A DNA stretch of 15,182 bases from Alphaproteobacteria bacterium (GCA_026400595.1 JAPLOT010000260.1:1-15182); one strand, 5' to 3'; positions 1 to 6,551 are shown, numbered from the stretch's first letter. The notes: generated by a model from the sequence alone, not told the origin. Translations and numbers: made by a program.

Positions 1-293
1 TCTACCTCCTCGACGAGCCGACGACCGGCCTGCATTTCCATGACGTGAGGAAACTGCTGGAGGTGCTGCACGAGCTGGTGGACCAGGGCAACACGGTGGT
101 GGTGATCGAGCACAATCTCTAGGTCATCAAGACCGCCGACTGGATCATCGACCTCGGCCCCGAAGGCGGCGATGGCGGCGGCGAGATCGTGGTGGCCGGA
201 ACGCCGGAAGACGTGGCGCGCGAGAAGCGCAGCTACACCGGCCACTTCCTCAAGGAAGTCCTGCGCCGCGGCAAGCGCGAGGCGGCGGAATAG
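1..293 (+). pseudogene. uvrA: 3' end of uvrA (excinuclease ABC subunit A), interrupted by an in-frame amber codon
   Basis: UvrA is the ATP-dependent damage-recognition subunit of nucleotide excision repair; it works as a dimer and loads UvrB. The visible frame begins at base 3 with YLLDEPTTGLHF, the Walker B/D-loop of the second ABC domain, followed by VVVIEHNL, the H-loop. Codon 120-122 is TAG, where relatives usually carry Asp or Glu (EHNL-D/E-VIKTADW); one G-to-T change in GAG would produce it. Beyond the stop the frame stays open for 56 codons and still reads as typical UvrA (VIKTADWIIDLGPEGG, then GTPEDVA and YTGHFL) up to TAG at 291-293. If real, the stop removes the final 56 or so residues after all catalytic ATPase motifs, the part that completes the second nucleotide-binding domain. 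The gene starts outside the window. Identity is very likely; whether the stop is biological or a sequence error cannot be decided here. Confidence 0.9.
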
Positions 294-300
294 CCCCGGC

Positions 301-774
301 GTGCCGCTGCACTACTTCGCCTATGGCTCAAACATGTCGCTGGCCCAGATGCACACGCGCTGCCCAGAGAGCGCGGCCATCGGCACGGGCTGGCTGGCGG
401 ACCACGCGCTGGTCTTTCCGCGCTATTCGACGCGGCGCCAGAGCGGCGCGGCCGGCATCGCGCCACGTCCCGGCGCAACTGTCTGGGGCGTGATCTATGC
501 CACGACGGAAGCCGATCTGGCGCGGCTCGATGTCTTCGAGGGATTCCGTGCCGATCGCCCGGCCGCGGAGAACAACTACAACCGCGCCATGGTCGCGGTG
601 TCGCGTACGGACTTGGAGCCGCTGTCCTGCATCACCTACATCGCCCGGCCGGAGGCGGAGCATGTTCCGCCCAGCCTGGACTATCTCCAGACCATCCTGA
701 CGGGCGCCATCGAGAATGCCCTGCCGGAGGCCTATGTGCAGGCCTTGCGACAAGTTAGGCCCGCCAGGCCATGA
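301..774 (+). CDS. gamma-glutamylcyclotransferase-family (AIG2/GGCT-like) protein
   Basis: This 157-residue protein looks like a gamma-glutamylcyclotransferase fold, a family that releases 5-oxoproline from gamma-glutamyl amines or peptides in the cytosol. Seen in the sequence: the N-terminal FAYGSNM motif (residues 6-12) that binds the gamma-glutamyl group, the WGVIY strand (62-66), and LDVFEGF with Glu80 placed as the family's catalytic acid. I chose the GTG at 301 because it lies 8 bases after the uvrA stop and puts the YGSN strand at the very N terminus, as in the family. The same frame is open back to 172, but those codons overlap uvrA and give an Arg-rich sequence without family character. 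The next ATG falls inside the YGSNM motif. The substrate is unknown: glutathione, a gamma-glutamyl amino acid or a gamma-glutamyl amine are all possible. Confidence 0.85.
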   Translation: MPLHYFAYGSNMSLAQMHTRCPESAAIGTGWLADHALVFPRYSTRRQSGAAGIAPRPGATVWGVIYATTEADLARLDVFEGFRADRPAAENNYNRAMVAVSRTDLEPLSCITYIARPEAEHVPPSLDYLQTILTGAIENALPEAYVQALRQVRPARP

Positions 775-809
775 CGGCTCCCATTGCCTGTGAATAACGG
801 TATCTATTC

Positions 810-838
810 TTGTTACTTTTTAGATCATGCGGTAGACA
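810..838 (+). promoter_or_regulatory. possible sigma-70-type promoter upstream of the DoxX gene
   Basis: The 108-base gap after the cyclotransferase gene is much more A/T-rich than its surroundings. It holds TTGTTA at 810-815 and TAGACA at 833-838, separated by 17 bases, about 45 bases before the DoxX start. The -35 matches 4 of 6 consensus bases and the -10 only 3 of 6, so this is a weak call based on spacing and base composition. Confidence 0.25.
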
Positions 839-882
839 GTGACCGCTCGGCCGTGCCGAGATCAACACGAAAGGCAAGAACA

Positions 883-1281
883 ATGAACGCAGGCATCATT
901 CCCTCCTCCTGGTCCGGCCCGATTCTCTCGGTGCTCCGCATCATGACCGGGCTTCTCTTCCTCGCCCATGGCACCACCAAGATCTTCCGGTTTCCACTCA
1001 CCGACTACTTCAAGGACGGCGTGCCGCTCTTCTCCTTCATGGGCTTCGCTGGGCTTCTGGAAGTCGTGGGCGGCATCCTGATCGTCCTCGGACTATTCAC
1101 CCGCATCACGGCCTTCATCCTGTCGGGCATGATGGCGGTGGCCTATTTCATGGCCCATGCGCCGCAGGGCTTCCATCCGATCCTCAATGGCGGCGAGCTC
1201 GCCATCATGTACTGCTTCGTGTTCCTTTACCTGGCTGCGGCCGGCGGCGGACCCTGGAGCCTCGACGCGAAACGCGCCTGA
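883..1281 (+). CDS. DoxX-family integral membrane protein
   Basis: This 132-residue protein has four predicted membrane helices (about residues 13-33, 51-71, 74-93 and 104-121). It carries the DoxX signature in the first: RIMTGLLFLAHGTTKIF (19-35), followed by the FAGLLEVVGGILIVLGLFTR segment. DoxX proteins are small inner-membrane proteins; some are subunits of quinone oxidoreductases, and others take part in redox or thiol stress complexes, but most have no assigned reaction. ATG at 883 is preferred over an upstream in-frame TTG at 784: the residues between are polar and unlike the family, and AAAGG lies about 10 bases before 883. The gene has its own A/T-rich upstream region and ends 19 bases before a strong hairpin, so it is probably a single-gene transcript. 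Confidence 0.9.
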   Translation: MNAGIIPSSWSGPILSVLRIMTGLLFLAHGTTKIFRFPLTDYFKDGVPLFSFMGFAGLLEVVGGILIVLGLFTRITAFILSGMMAVAYFMAHAPQGFHPILNGGELAIMYCFVFLYLAAAGGGPWSLDAKRA

Positions 1282-1300
1282 GGCCCACACCATCATCCCA

Positions 1301-1329
1301 CAATGGCCGCGCCGCGGGCGCGGCCATTG
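1301..1329. terminator. GC-rich hairpin between convergent doxX and rarA, probably a bidirectional terminator
   Basis: A perfect 13-bp inverted repeat (1301-1313 with 1317-1329) leaves a 3-base loop. It lies 19 bases after the DoxX stop on the plus strand and 3 bases after the rarA stop on the minus strand. A hairpin exactly between two convergent genes suggests shared termination. Neither side has a clear T-tract, so termination may be weak or factor-assisted. Confidence 0.6.
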
Positions 1330-1332
1330 CCG

Positions 1333-2640
1333 TCAGCCGCGTTCCTTGCGGAGCTTCGCCCAGTACTCCAGCCGCTTGCGCACCTCGCGCTCGAAGCCGC
1401 GTTCGACCGGCGCGTAATAGGACTCGCGGCCCATGCCGTCGGGGAAATAGTTCTGTCCGGAAAAGGCCTCGGGCTGGTCGTGGTCATACTTGTAGCCCGC
1501 GCCATATTCCTGCTGCTTCATCAGTTTCGTCGGCGCATTGAGAATGATCTTGGGCGGCGCCAGCGAACCCGTCTCCCTGGCCCGCTGCGACGCCGCCTTG
1601 TAGGCCGTGTACAGCGCATTGGATTTGGGCGCCGTGGCGATATAGACCGCGGCCTGCGCCAAGGCCAGTTCACCTTCAGGCGAGCCGAGGAAATCATAGG
1701 TCTCCTTCGCGGCCAGCGCCTGATGCGCCGCTTCCGGATCGGCCAGCCCGACATCCTCATAGGCCATGCGCACCAGGCGCCGCGCGATGAAGAGCGGATC
1801 CTCACCAGCCACCAGCATGCGGGCCAGATAGTAGAGGGCCGCATCCGGGTCCGATCCGCGCACCGACTTGTGCAGGGCCGAGATCAAGTTGTAGTGCCCG
1901 TCGGCCGCCTTGTCGTAGAGCGGCAAGCGCTTCTGGACCGTGGTTGCCAGAGTCTCGGGCGTGAGCGGCGCGGCACCCTCGGGAACCGCCGCGAAGACCT
2001 CCTCGACGAGGTTGAGGAAGTAGCGCCCATCGCCATCGGCCATGGCGATCAGCGCGGCGCGCGCGGCGTCATCGACCGGCAACGGACGGCGCTCGAACAA
2101 TTCGGCGCGGCCGATCAGCGCGTTCATGGCCGCCGCATCGAGCCGGTTCAGCACCAGCACCTGGCTGCGCGAGAGCAACGCGCCATTCAGTTCGAAGGAC
2201 GGGTTCTCCGTCGTCGCTCCAACCAGGATGATGGTGCCATCCTCGACGACGGGCAGAAAGGAATCCTGCTGTGACTTGTTGAATCGGTGGATCTCGTCGA
2301 CGAAGAGCAGTGTGCCGCGCCCCTGCTCGCGCCGGATACGCGCCTGTTCGAAGACCTTCTTGAGATCGGCCACGCCGGTGAAGATGGCCGAGATCTGCTC
2401 GAATGCGAGACCCGTTTCACCCGCCAGCAGCCGCGCGATGGTGGTCTTGCCGGTACCCGGCGGGCCCCACAGGATGATCGACGGGATGCGGCCCGCGGCC
2501 AGCATGCGCGTCAGGACACCAGCCTCGCCGACAATGTGATCCTGCCCGACCACATCGGAGAGCTTCTGCGGCCGCAGGCGATCCGCCAGAGGCCGCGGTG
2601 CATCGCGCCCCATGCCAGCCGCCTGGAACAGGTTGCTCAT
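1333..2640 (-). CDS. rarA: replication-associated recombination protein A (RarA/MgsA), AAA+ ATPase
   Basis: RarA is a homotetrameric AAA+ ATPase related to clamp loaders and RuvB. It acts at stalled replication forks and single-strand gaps, together with SSB. Over 435 residues the sequence shows Walker A GPPGTGKT (59-66), Walker B LLFVDEIHRF (111-120, Asp115-Glu116), sensor 1 GATTENPSF (141-149), and the family-specific C-terminal region with HKSVRGSDPDAALYYLARM (257-275), the RMAYEDVGLADP segment and YKYDHDQPEAFSGQNYFP (383-400). I chose the ATG at 2640, whose A is also the last base of the degP stop (TGATG). An in-frame TTG lies one codon upstream, but the ATG fits the family N terminus MSNLF better. 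The overlap implies translation coupled to the protease gene. The stop at 1333 runs directly into the shared hairpin. Confidence 0.97.
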   Translation of the reverse strand: MSNLFQAAGMGRDAPRPLADRLRPQKLSDVVGQDHIVGEAGVLTRMLAAGRIPSIILWGPPGTGKTTIARLLAGETGLAFEQISAIFTGVADLKKVFEQARIRREQGRGTLLFVDEIHRFNKSQQDSFLPVVEDGTIILVGATTENPSFELNGALLSRSQVLVLNRLDAAAMNALIGRAELFERRPLPVDDAARAALIAMADGDGRYFLNLVEEVFAAVPEGAAPLTPETLATTVQKRLPLYDKAADGHYNLISALHKSVRGSDPDAALYYLARMLVAGEDPLFIARRLVRMAYEDVGLADPEAAHQALAAKETYDFLGSPEGELALAQAAVYIATAPKSNALYTAYKAASQRARETGSLAPPKIILNAPTKLMKQQEYGAGYKYDHDQPEAFSGQNYFPDGMGRESYYAPVERGFEREVRKRLEYWAKLRKERG

Positions 2641-4037
2641 CAACCGCCGACGGTGAGTTTCAGGACGCGTCCTCCGCGGTTGACAGCAATACGCCAGAAA
2701 CCGCCGTCCTCCGCCAGCACCGCATTCAAGGTCGCAACCGAGTCGATCTCGACACCATTGACCTCGAGAATGATATCGCCCGGGCGGAAATAGCGCCGCG
2801 CCGGACCAGCGCCGATCTTCAGTGCGACAACCCCTTTGGCCGTGCTCGGCAGGCCCGCCTCGTCGGCAACGGCCGGCGAGATGTTTGCAGCCACCAGGCC
2901 TGCCAGCGGGCTGCGGCCCTCGATCAGCGTTTCGTTGCGTTCGACCGTCTCGGGGGCCGCCACCATGGTGATGCGGGTTTCCGTGCGCGTACCTCCGCGC
3001 TGGTACTCGATGATGGTGCTTGCCCCGATCTCGGTTGTTGCGACCCGATAGCCCAGTTCCTGCGAATTCTCGACCGGCTTGCCCTCGATGGCCACGATGA
3101 TGTCGCCGCGCTTCAACCCGGCGGCGTTCAGCGGGCTGTCGGGATGCAGGCTCACCACCAGCGCGCCTTCCGGCCGGGCCATGCCCAGCGAGTCGGCGAT
3201 CTCCGCGGTGACATCTTGCAGCTCTACCCCGAGCCAGGGACGCTTGACCGCCGAACCCACCTCGGCGGAGGCGATGACGGTCTTCACCATGGCCGCGGGA
3301 ATGGCGAAGCCGATACCGATGGAGCCGCCCGACTTCGAGAAGATCGCGGTGTTGATGCCCACCAGCTCTCCCGCCATGTTGACCAGCGCACCACCCGAGT
3401 TGCCGGGATTGATGGCCGCATCGGTCTGGATGAAGAAGCCATAGTCGGTGATGCCGACCTGGGTGCGCGCCAGCGCCGAAACGATGCCGCTTGTCACCGT
3501 CTGCCCGACGCCAAAGGGATTGCCGATGGCCAAAACCAGATCGCCCACTTCGAGGCCATCGGAGTCGCCCAGCGTCAGGGCCGGCAGATCTTCGTCGCCC
3601 ACATCGATGCGAAGCACCGCCAGATCGGTGCGCTCGTCGGTCAGAACGACCTTTGCCTCGAACTCGCGGCGGTCGGCCAGAACGACCTTGATCTCGGACC
3701 CGCCGCGAATGACGTGGTTGTTTGTGACGATGACGCCCGACGGATCGACGATGACGCCTGATCCCAGCGAGTTCTGAACCCGCTCGCGCGAGCGCCCGAA
3801 GCCGCCGTTCTCGCCGAAGAAGCGGCGAAAGAAGGGATCCGCCCCGATGCCTTCCTGCCGGCTGGCGACAATCCGCTGGGCATAGACGTTGACGACAGCG
3901 GGCGCGGTGCGCTTCACGACGGGCGCGAAGGACAAGAGCATCTCGCCTTGCGACCGCGGAATCTGGGTCTCCGCCCTGACGGCAGGCGGGACGACAAGTG
4001 CGATGACGGCGGCAAGGGCCAAATGGATCAGGCGCAT
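2640..4037 (-). CDS. Do/DegP-family periplasmic trypsin-like serine protease with two PDZ domains
   Basis: A 465-residue envelope quality-control protease of the HtrA family, which degrades or refolds misfolded exported proteins. An N-terminal hydrophobic stretch ending AVRA (19-22) looks like a cleaved Sec signal peptide, so the mature enzyme is periplasmic. The catalytic triad is intact: His108 in TNNHVI, Asp138 in DERTDLAVLRID and Ser214 in PGNSGG. PDZ1 covers about residues 265-355 and PDZ2 about 385-463. The region between residues 60 and 90 corresponds to the LA loop and contains FFRRFFGENGGFGR. The start has GAGGA 4 bases upstream. The gene lies 27 bases after lrp, and its TGA shares a base with the rarA ATG. 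A degP-rarA pair near rplQ is, from memory, common in Alphaproteobacteria. Whether it should be called DegP, DegQ or MucD cannot be settled from sequence alone. Confidence 0.95.
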   Translation of the reverse strand: MRLIHLALAAVIALVVPPAVRAETQIPRSQGEMLLSFAPVVKRTAPAVVNVYAQRIVASRQEGIGADPFFRRFFGENGGFGRSRERVQNSLGSGVIVDPSGVIVTNNHVIRGGSEIKVVLADRREFEAKVVLTDERTDLAVLRIDVGDEDLPALTLGDSDGLEVGDLVLAIGNPFGVGQTVTSGIVSALARTQVGITDYGFFIQTDAAINPGNSGGALVNMAGELVGINTAIFSKSGGSIGIGFAIPAAMVKTVIASAEVGSAVKRPWLGVELQDVTAEIADSLGMARPEGALVVSLHPDSPLNAAGLKRGDIIVAIEGKPVENSQELGYRVATTEIGASTIIEYQRGGTRTETRITMVAAPETVERNETLIEGRSPLAGLVAANISPAVADEAGLPSTAKGVVALKIGAGPARRYFRPGDIILEVNGVEIDSVATLNAVLAEDGGFWRIAVNRGGRVLKLTVGG

Positions 4038-4064
4038 GGGTTCCTCATTGGGCAGTCTGTCGCC

Positions 4065-4502
4065 CTATCTGCGATCGAGCTTTGTCGACAAGATGACCGC
4101 AGTCTCGATCCGGGTGATTCCGGGGATGAGGCCGATCTCGTCGATCAGCCGGTCCATGTCTTCGGAGGTCCCGGTCTTGACCTGAGCGACAAGATCATAC
4201 TTGCCGCTGACCGTGTGCAGCGTTTCGATCTGGTGAAACTTCGCGAGCGTCCGGGCCACCTCGACCTGCCGCCGCGGTTCGACCGACAGGGTCACGAAGG
4301 CGCGCATGCCGCCGGCATCGATCTCGCGGGCGAGCTTGAGCGAATAGCCGGCGATGATCCCTGAGCCTTCCAGGCGGCGCAGGCGGTCCTGCACGGTGGT
4401 GCGCGACAGACCAAGCTTGCGCGCCAGCGATGCCACCGGCTCGCGCGCGTCCACGCGCAGAAGCGCGATCAGCTGTTCGTCCTTGGGCGTAATCTGCACC
4501 AT
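4065..4502 (-). CDS. Lrp/AsnC-family transcriptional regulator
   Basis: A 145-residue regulator of the feast/famine type: an N-terminal winged helix-turn-helix followed by a RAM (ACT-like) domain that binds small effectors, usually amino acids, and drives multimer assembly. The HTH is visible as VASLARKLGLSRTTVQDRLRRLE (about 23-45). The RAM domain includes FVTLSV, LHTVSGKYDLVAQV and ITRIETAVILST near the C terminus. I chose the ATG at 4502, which gives the usual family N terminus (MVQITPKDEQLIALLR). The frame is open to an ATG at 4559, but that start would add 19 atypical residues and lie at a candidate promoter. The gene diverges from a PLP-dependent decarboxylase, the classic layout for an Lrp-type regulator controlling a neighbouring amino-acid enzyme. 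It also lies 27 bases before degP on the same strand, so it may lead that transcript. Its stop is TAG. Confidence 0.93.
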   Translation of the reverse strand: MVQITPKDEQLIALLRVDAREPVASLARKLGLSRTTVQDRLRRLEGSGIIAGYSLKLAREIDAGGMRAFVTLSVEPRRQVEVARTLAKFHQIETLHTVSGKYDLVAQVKTGTSEDMDRLIDEIGLIPGITRIETAVILSTKLDRR

Positions 4503-4507
4503 CCGTC

Positions 4508-4554
4508 GAAATGAAACCTCGCTTGTCGTTCGGACGACTCGACCGTCACATTTC
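4508..4554. promoter_or_regulatory. imperfect dyad between lrp and the decarboxylase gene, candidate Lrp-type operator
   Basis: The 123-base divergent spacer holds nested inverted repeats around one centre near 4531. The outer arms are GAAATG (4508-4513) and CATTTC (4549-4554); the inner arms are GTCGT (4525-4529) and ACGAC (4534-4538), with a TCGG centre. The outer and inner axes differ by half a base. A dyad of about 47 bases just upstream of an Lrp-family gene suits a multimeric regulator acting on itself and on the divergent gene. No operator consensus is known for this particular regulator, so this is inference. Confidence 0.35.
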
Positions 4555-4578
4555 AGCATAATGCCGCCTGTATTCCAA
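4550..4578 (-). promoter_or_regulatory. candidate promoter for lrp (and possibly lrp-degP-rarA)
   Basis: On the minus strand TTGGAA (4578-4573) and TGAAAT (4555-4550) are separated by 17 bases, each matching 4 of 6 consensus positions. Transcription would begin near 4543, giving a leader of about 40 bases to the ATG at 4502. The -10 overlaps the outer arm of the dyad centred at 4531, which would allow autorepression. Confidence 0.3.
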
Positions 4579-4613
4579 CTGCTGCCGAGCCTAGGTAACG
4601 GCTCTGTTCGGCC

Positions 4614-4620
4614 AAGGAGG
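4614..4620 (+). promoter_or_regulatory. strong ribosome-binding site of the decarboxylase gene
   Basis: AAGGAGG is a near-perfect Shine-Dalgarno sequence, 5 bases before the ATG at 4626. It fixes the start of the decarboxylase and suggests high translation. I see no convincing -35/-10 pair for this gene in the spacer. Confidence 0.8.
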
Positions 4621-4625
4621 GTGAC

Positions 4626-5810
4626 ATGACGGCAACGGTGCGGAAACTTGAAAAGGCTGGAAGATTTGCGGATGCCCGGGCCGTGGCGCGGATTCTGCAG
4701 CCAGAGGAACCGGTGTTTCTCTTCAGCGCGCCGCAGCTGCTGGCCCGTCTGAAGACCTTTCAGAAGGGGTTCCCGGGCACAACGAGTTTTGCCGTAAAGT
4801 CAAATCCGTCGCCGGATGTGATCGCCTGCCTGGCCAAGGCCGGGCTGAAGCACTGGGACGTGGCCTCGGTCCACGAGATGGAAGCTGTCCGCGCCCAGAC
4901 GCCGAAACCCGTATTCCATTATCACAACCCGGTGAAGTCGCGCCGCGAGATTGCGGACGCCTATGGCCGCTACGGATGCCGCCGCTTCGCGGTGGACTGC
5001 CGCGAGGAACTCGCCAAGATCGCCGACATCGCCGGAAGCGACACCAGCATCGAGATCGCCGTGCGCTTTGTGCTTCCCCGCGACCGTGGATCCTCGGCCC
5101 ATGACTTTTCGACCAAGTTCGGTGCGCCGGAACATGTCGCCGTCGCGTTGCTCGAGGAGGCCGCCCGCCGCGGTTACCGTCCCCTCCTCACCTTCCATCC
5201 CGGATCACAGACCCGCGATCCCCAAACCTATGTGCGCCACATCGAGGCCGCCGCGCGGATCGCCGCCGCTGCGGGGATCTCGCTGACGAAGCTGAACGTC
5301 GGCGGCGGATTTCCCGCCGACTATCCCAACAGCAAGGGCGGCCCGCTCGAAATCTTCTTCCACACCATCGGCCAGGCCGTCACGCGCAGTTTCGGCGCCG
5401 GCCACGAACCGCAGCTGGAATGCGAACCGGGCCGCGGCCTGGTGGCCAGTGCCATGTCGCTCCTCACCCGCATCAAGCTGGTCTGCAGCGATGGCGACGA
5501 CATCTTCATCAACGATGGCGTCTATGGCGGCCTGATGGAATTCATGCAGGTCCCCGAGCTGCAACCGCCGCATCGCGTGATCCGCGATGGCGAGATCCTC
5601 GCCGGACCCGCCAAACCCTGGAAGGTCTTCGGCCCGACCTGCGATCCCCTCGACGTCCTGCCGCACCGGCTCGAACTGCCGGCTCACATCATGGACGAGG
5701 ACTTCATCGAATTCGGAACGCTGGGGGCCTACGGCATCGCCACCTCGACGATGTTCAACGGCTATGGCGGCCATCGCGTGATCCCGGTGGAGACCGCGCT
5801 CGCCACCTGA
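4626..5810 (+). CDS. fold-III PLP-dependent decarboxylase, ornithine/lysine decarboxylase-like
   Basis: A 394-residue member of the alanine-racemase-fold (type III) decarboxylases, the group containing eukaryotic-type ornithine decarboxylase, lysine/ornithine decarboxylase and diaminopimelate decarboxylase. These cytosolic dimers make putrescine, cadaverine or lysine. Visible landmarks in order: FAVKSNP with the PLP-binding Lys58, HPGSQ (191-195), the phosphate-binding GGGFP (226-230), ECEPGRG (265-271), FGPTCDPLD with Cys339-Asp340 contributed across the dimer interface, and GAYG...FNG (367-379). The length matches ornithine decarboxylases of this fold. The start has a strong Shine-Dalgarno sequence. 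The usual acidic specificity residue upstream of GPTCD is not evident: the sequence there reads GPAKPWKV instead of a PDE-like motif. Ornithine is therefore the best guess, not an assignment. A divergent Lrp-type gene is its likely regulator; the convergent luxR-like gene begins at the very next base. Confidence 0.9.
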   Translation: MTATVRKLEKAGRFADARAVARILQPEEPVFLFSAPQLLARLKTFQKGFPGTTSFAVKSNPSPDVIACLAKAGLKHWDVASVHEMEAVRAQTPKPVFHYHNPVKSRREIADAYGRYGCRRFAVDCREELAKIADIAGSDTSIEIAVRFVLPRDRGSSAHDFSTKFGAPEHVAVALLEEAARRGYRPLLTFHPGSQTRDPQTYVRHIEAAARIAAAAGISLTKLNVGGGFPADYPNSKGGPLEIFFHTIGQAVTRSFGAGHEPQLECEPGRGLVASAMSLLTRIKLVCSDGDDIFINDGVYGGLMEFMQVPELQPPHRVIRDGEILAGPAKPWKVFGPTCDPLDVLPHRLELPAHIMDEDFIEFGTLGAYGIATSTMFNGYGGHRVIPVETALAT

Positions 5811-6551
5811 TCAGTGGATGATGTCGTTCTTCACGGCAATGGCCACGGCCTGGGTCTTGGTCTTGGCGCGCAGCTTGTTCATGGCATTCTCCGTGTACAG
5901 ACGGATCGCCCGCTCGCTGACGCCCAGCAGCTGAGCGGTCTCCCAGGACGTCTTGCCATCCGCCGCCCAGGCCAGCACCTCGCGCTCGCGCGGACTGAGG
6001 TCGAACTCGGAAGTCACCGGACGCCGCGAGATGACATCCTTCATCCGCAGGTGGAAGAAATGCGCAAACAGGTGGAAGCCGTTCACCAGGTCGTGGCGCA
6101 GACTGTCCCACTGGCGATCGTCGCATTCGAAGTTCACGCTGAACATTGCATCGCCGAAACCGGGGTCACGGATCGGAAACGAGATGCCGTGCCGCCCGAT
6201 GCCGTATTGTTCCGCTACCTGGTGTATCATCTGCGCCTGCTGATCCGCATCGCGCATCTCGTGCCAGTCGAGCGGCAGCAGGCGGCGGAAGCACACGTCG
6301 AAAACCGGATCGTTCAGCGGCGAATACTCCCGCATGTAGACGGCCATGTATTCCTGATCGTAAGTCGACAGCCAGGTCAGCCGATCCGGCATCTGGGGCG
6401 ACGAGCCGAGGAACCAGTAGGACAGGTTCTGCACGCTGAAGCGGTCCCGCGCCCGCTTGAGATACTCAGCGGATTCCCGCGCCGACGCAAAGGGCTGGCG
6501 CGCCTCGTTGAAGAGGTCAAAACGCGGAATCATGTCGGCTCGCGGGGTCAT
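5811..6551 (-). CDS. LuxR-family regulator with an autoinducer-binding domain (apparent LuxR solo)
   Basis: A 246-residue regulator with an N-terminal autoinducer-binding domain (about 25-170) and a C-terminal GerE/LuxR helix-turn-helix (about 183-243; LSPREREVLAWAADGKT at 185-201, then SERAIRLYTENAMNKL). Aligned by spacing on the conserved DP motif, the TraR ligand-pocket positions read Tyr68 (for Trp57), Tyr72 (Tyr61), Asp81 (Asp70), Pro82 (Pro71), Trp96 (Trp85) and Gly122 (Gly113). All are kept except Trp57, replaced by Tyr. No acyl-homoserine-lactone synthase gene lies in the window. The ATG at 6551 has only a weak ribosome-binding site; an in-frame ATG at 6533 is a possible alternative start. 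The gene follows the ribosomal operon terminator by about 95 bases, so it probably has its own promoter. The ligand is unknown. Confidence 0.92.
   Translation of the reverse strand: MTPRADMIPRFDLFNEARQPFASARESAEYLKRARDRFSVQNLSYWFLGSSPQMPDRLTWLSTYDQEYMAVYMREYSPLNDPVFDVCFRRLLPLDWHEMRDADQQAQMIHQVAEQYGIGRHGISFPIRDPGFGDAMFSVNFECDDRQWDSLRHDLVNGFHLFAHFFHLRMKDVISRRPVTSEFDLSPREREVLAWAADGKTSWETAQLLGVSERAIRLYTENAMNKLRAKTKTQAVAIAVKNDIIH

Noticed and set aside
172..300. N-terminal extension of the cyclotransferase frame back to 172
   Set aside because: It overlaps the conserved end of uvrA and encodes an Arg/Ala-rich stretch. The GTG at 301 gives the normal family N terminus.
1303..3761. Long plus-strand frames opposite rarA (1303-2274) and degP (2598-3761)
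   Set aside because: They mirror the codon structure of the real minus-strand genes, are Arg/Gly/His-rich and show no recognisable fold.
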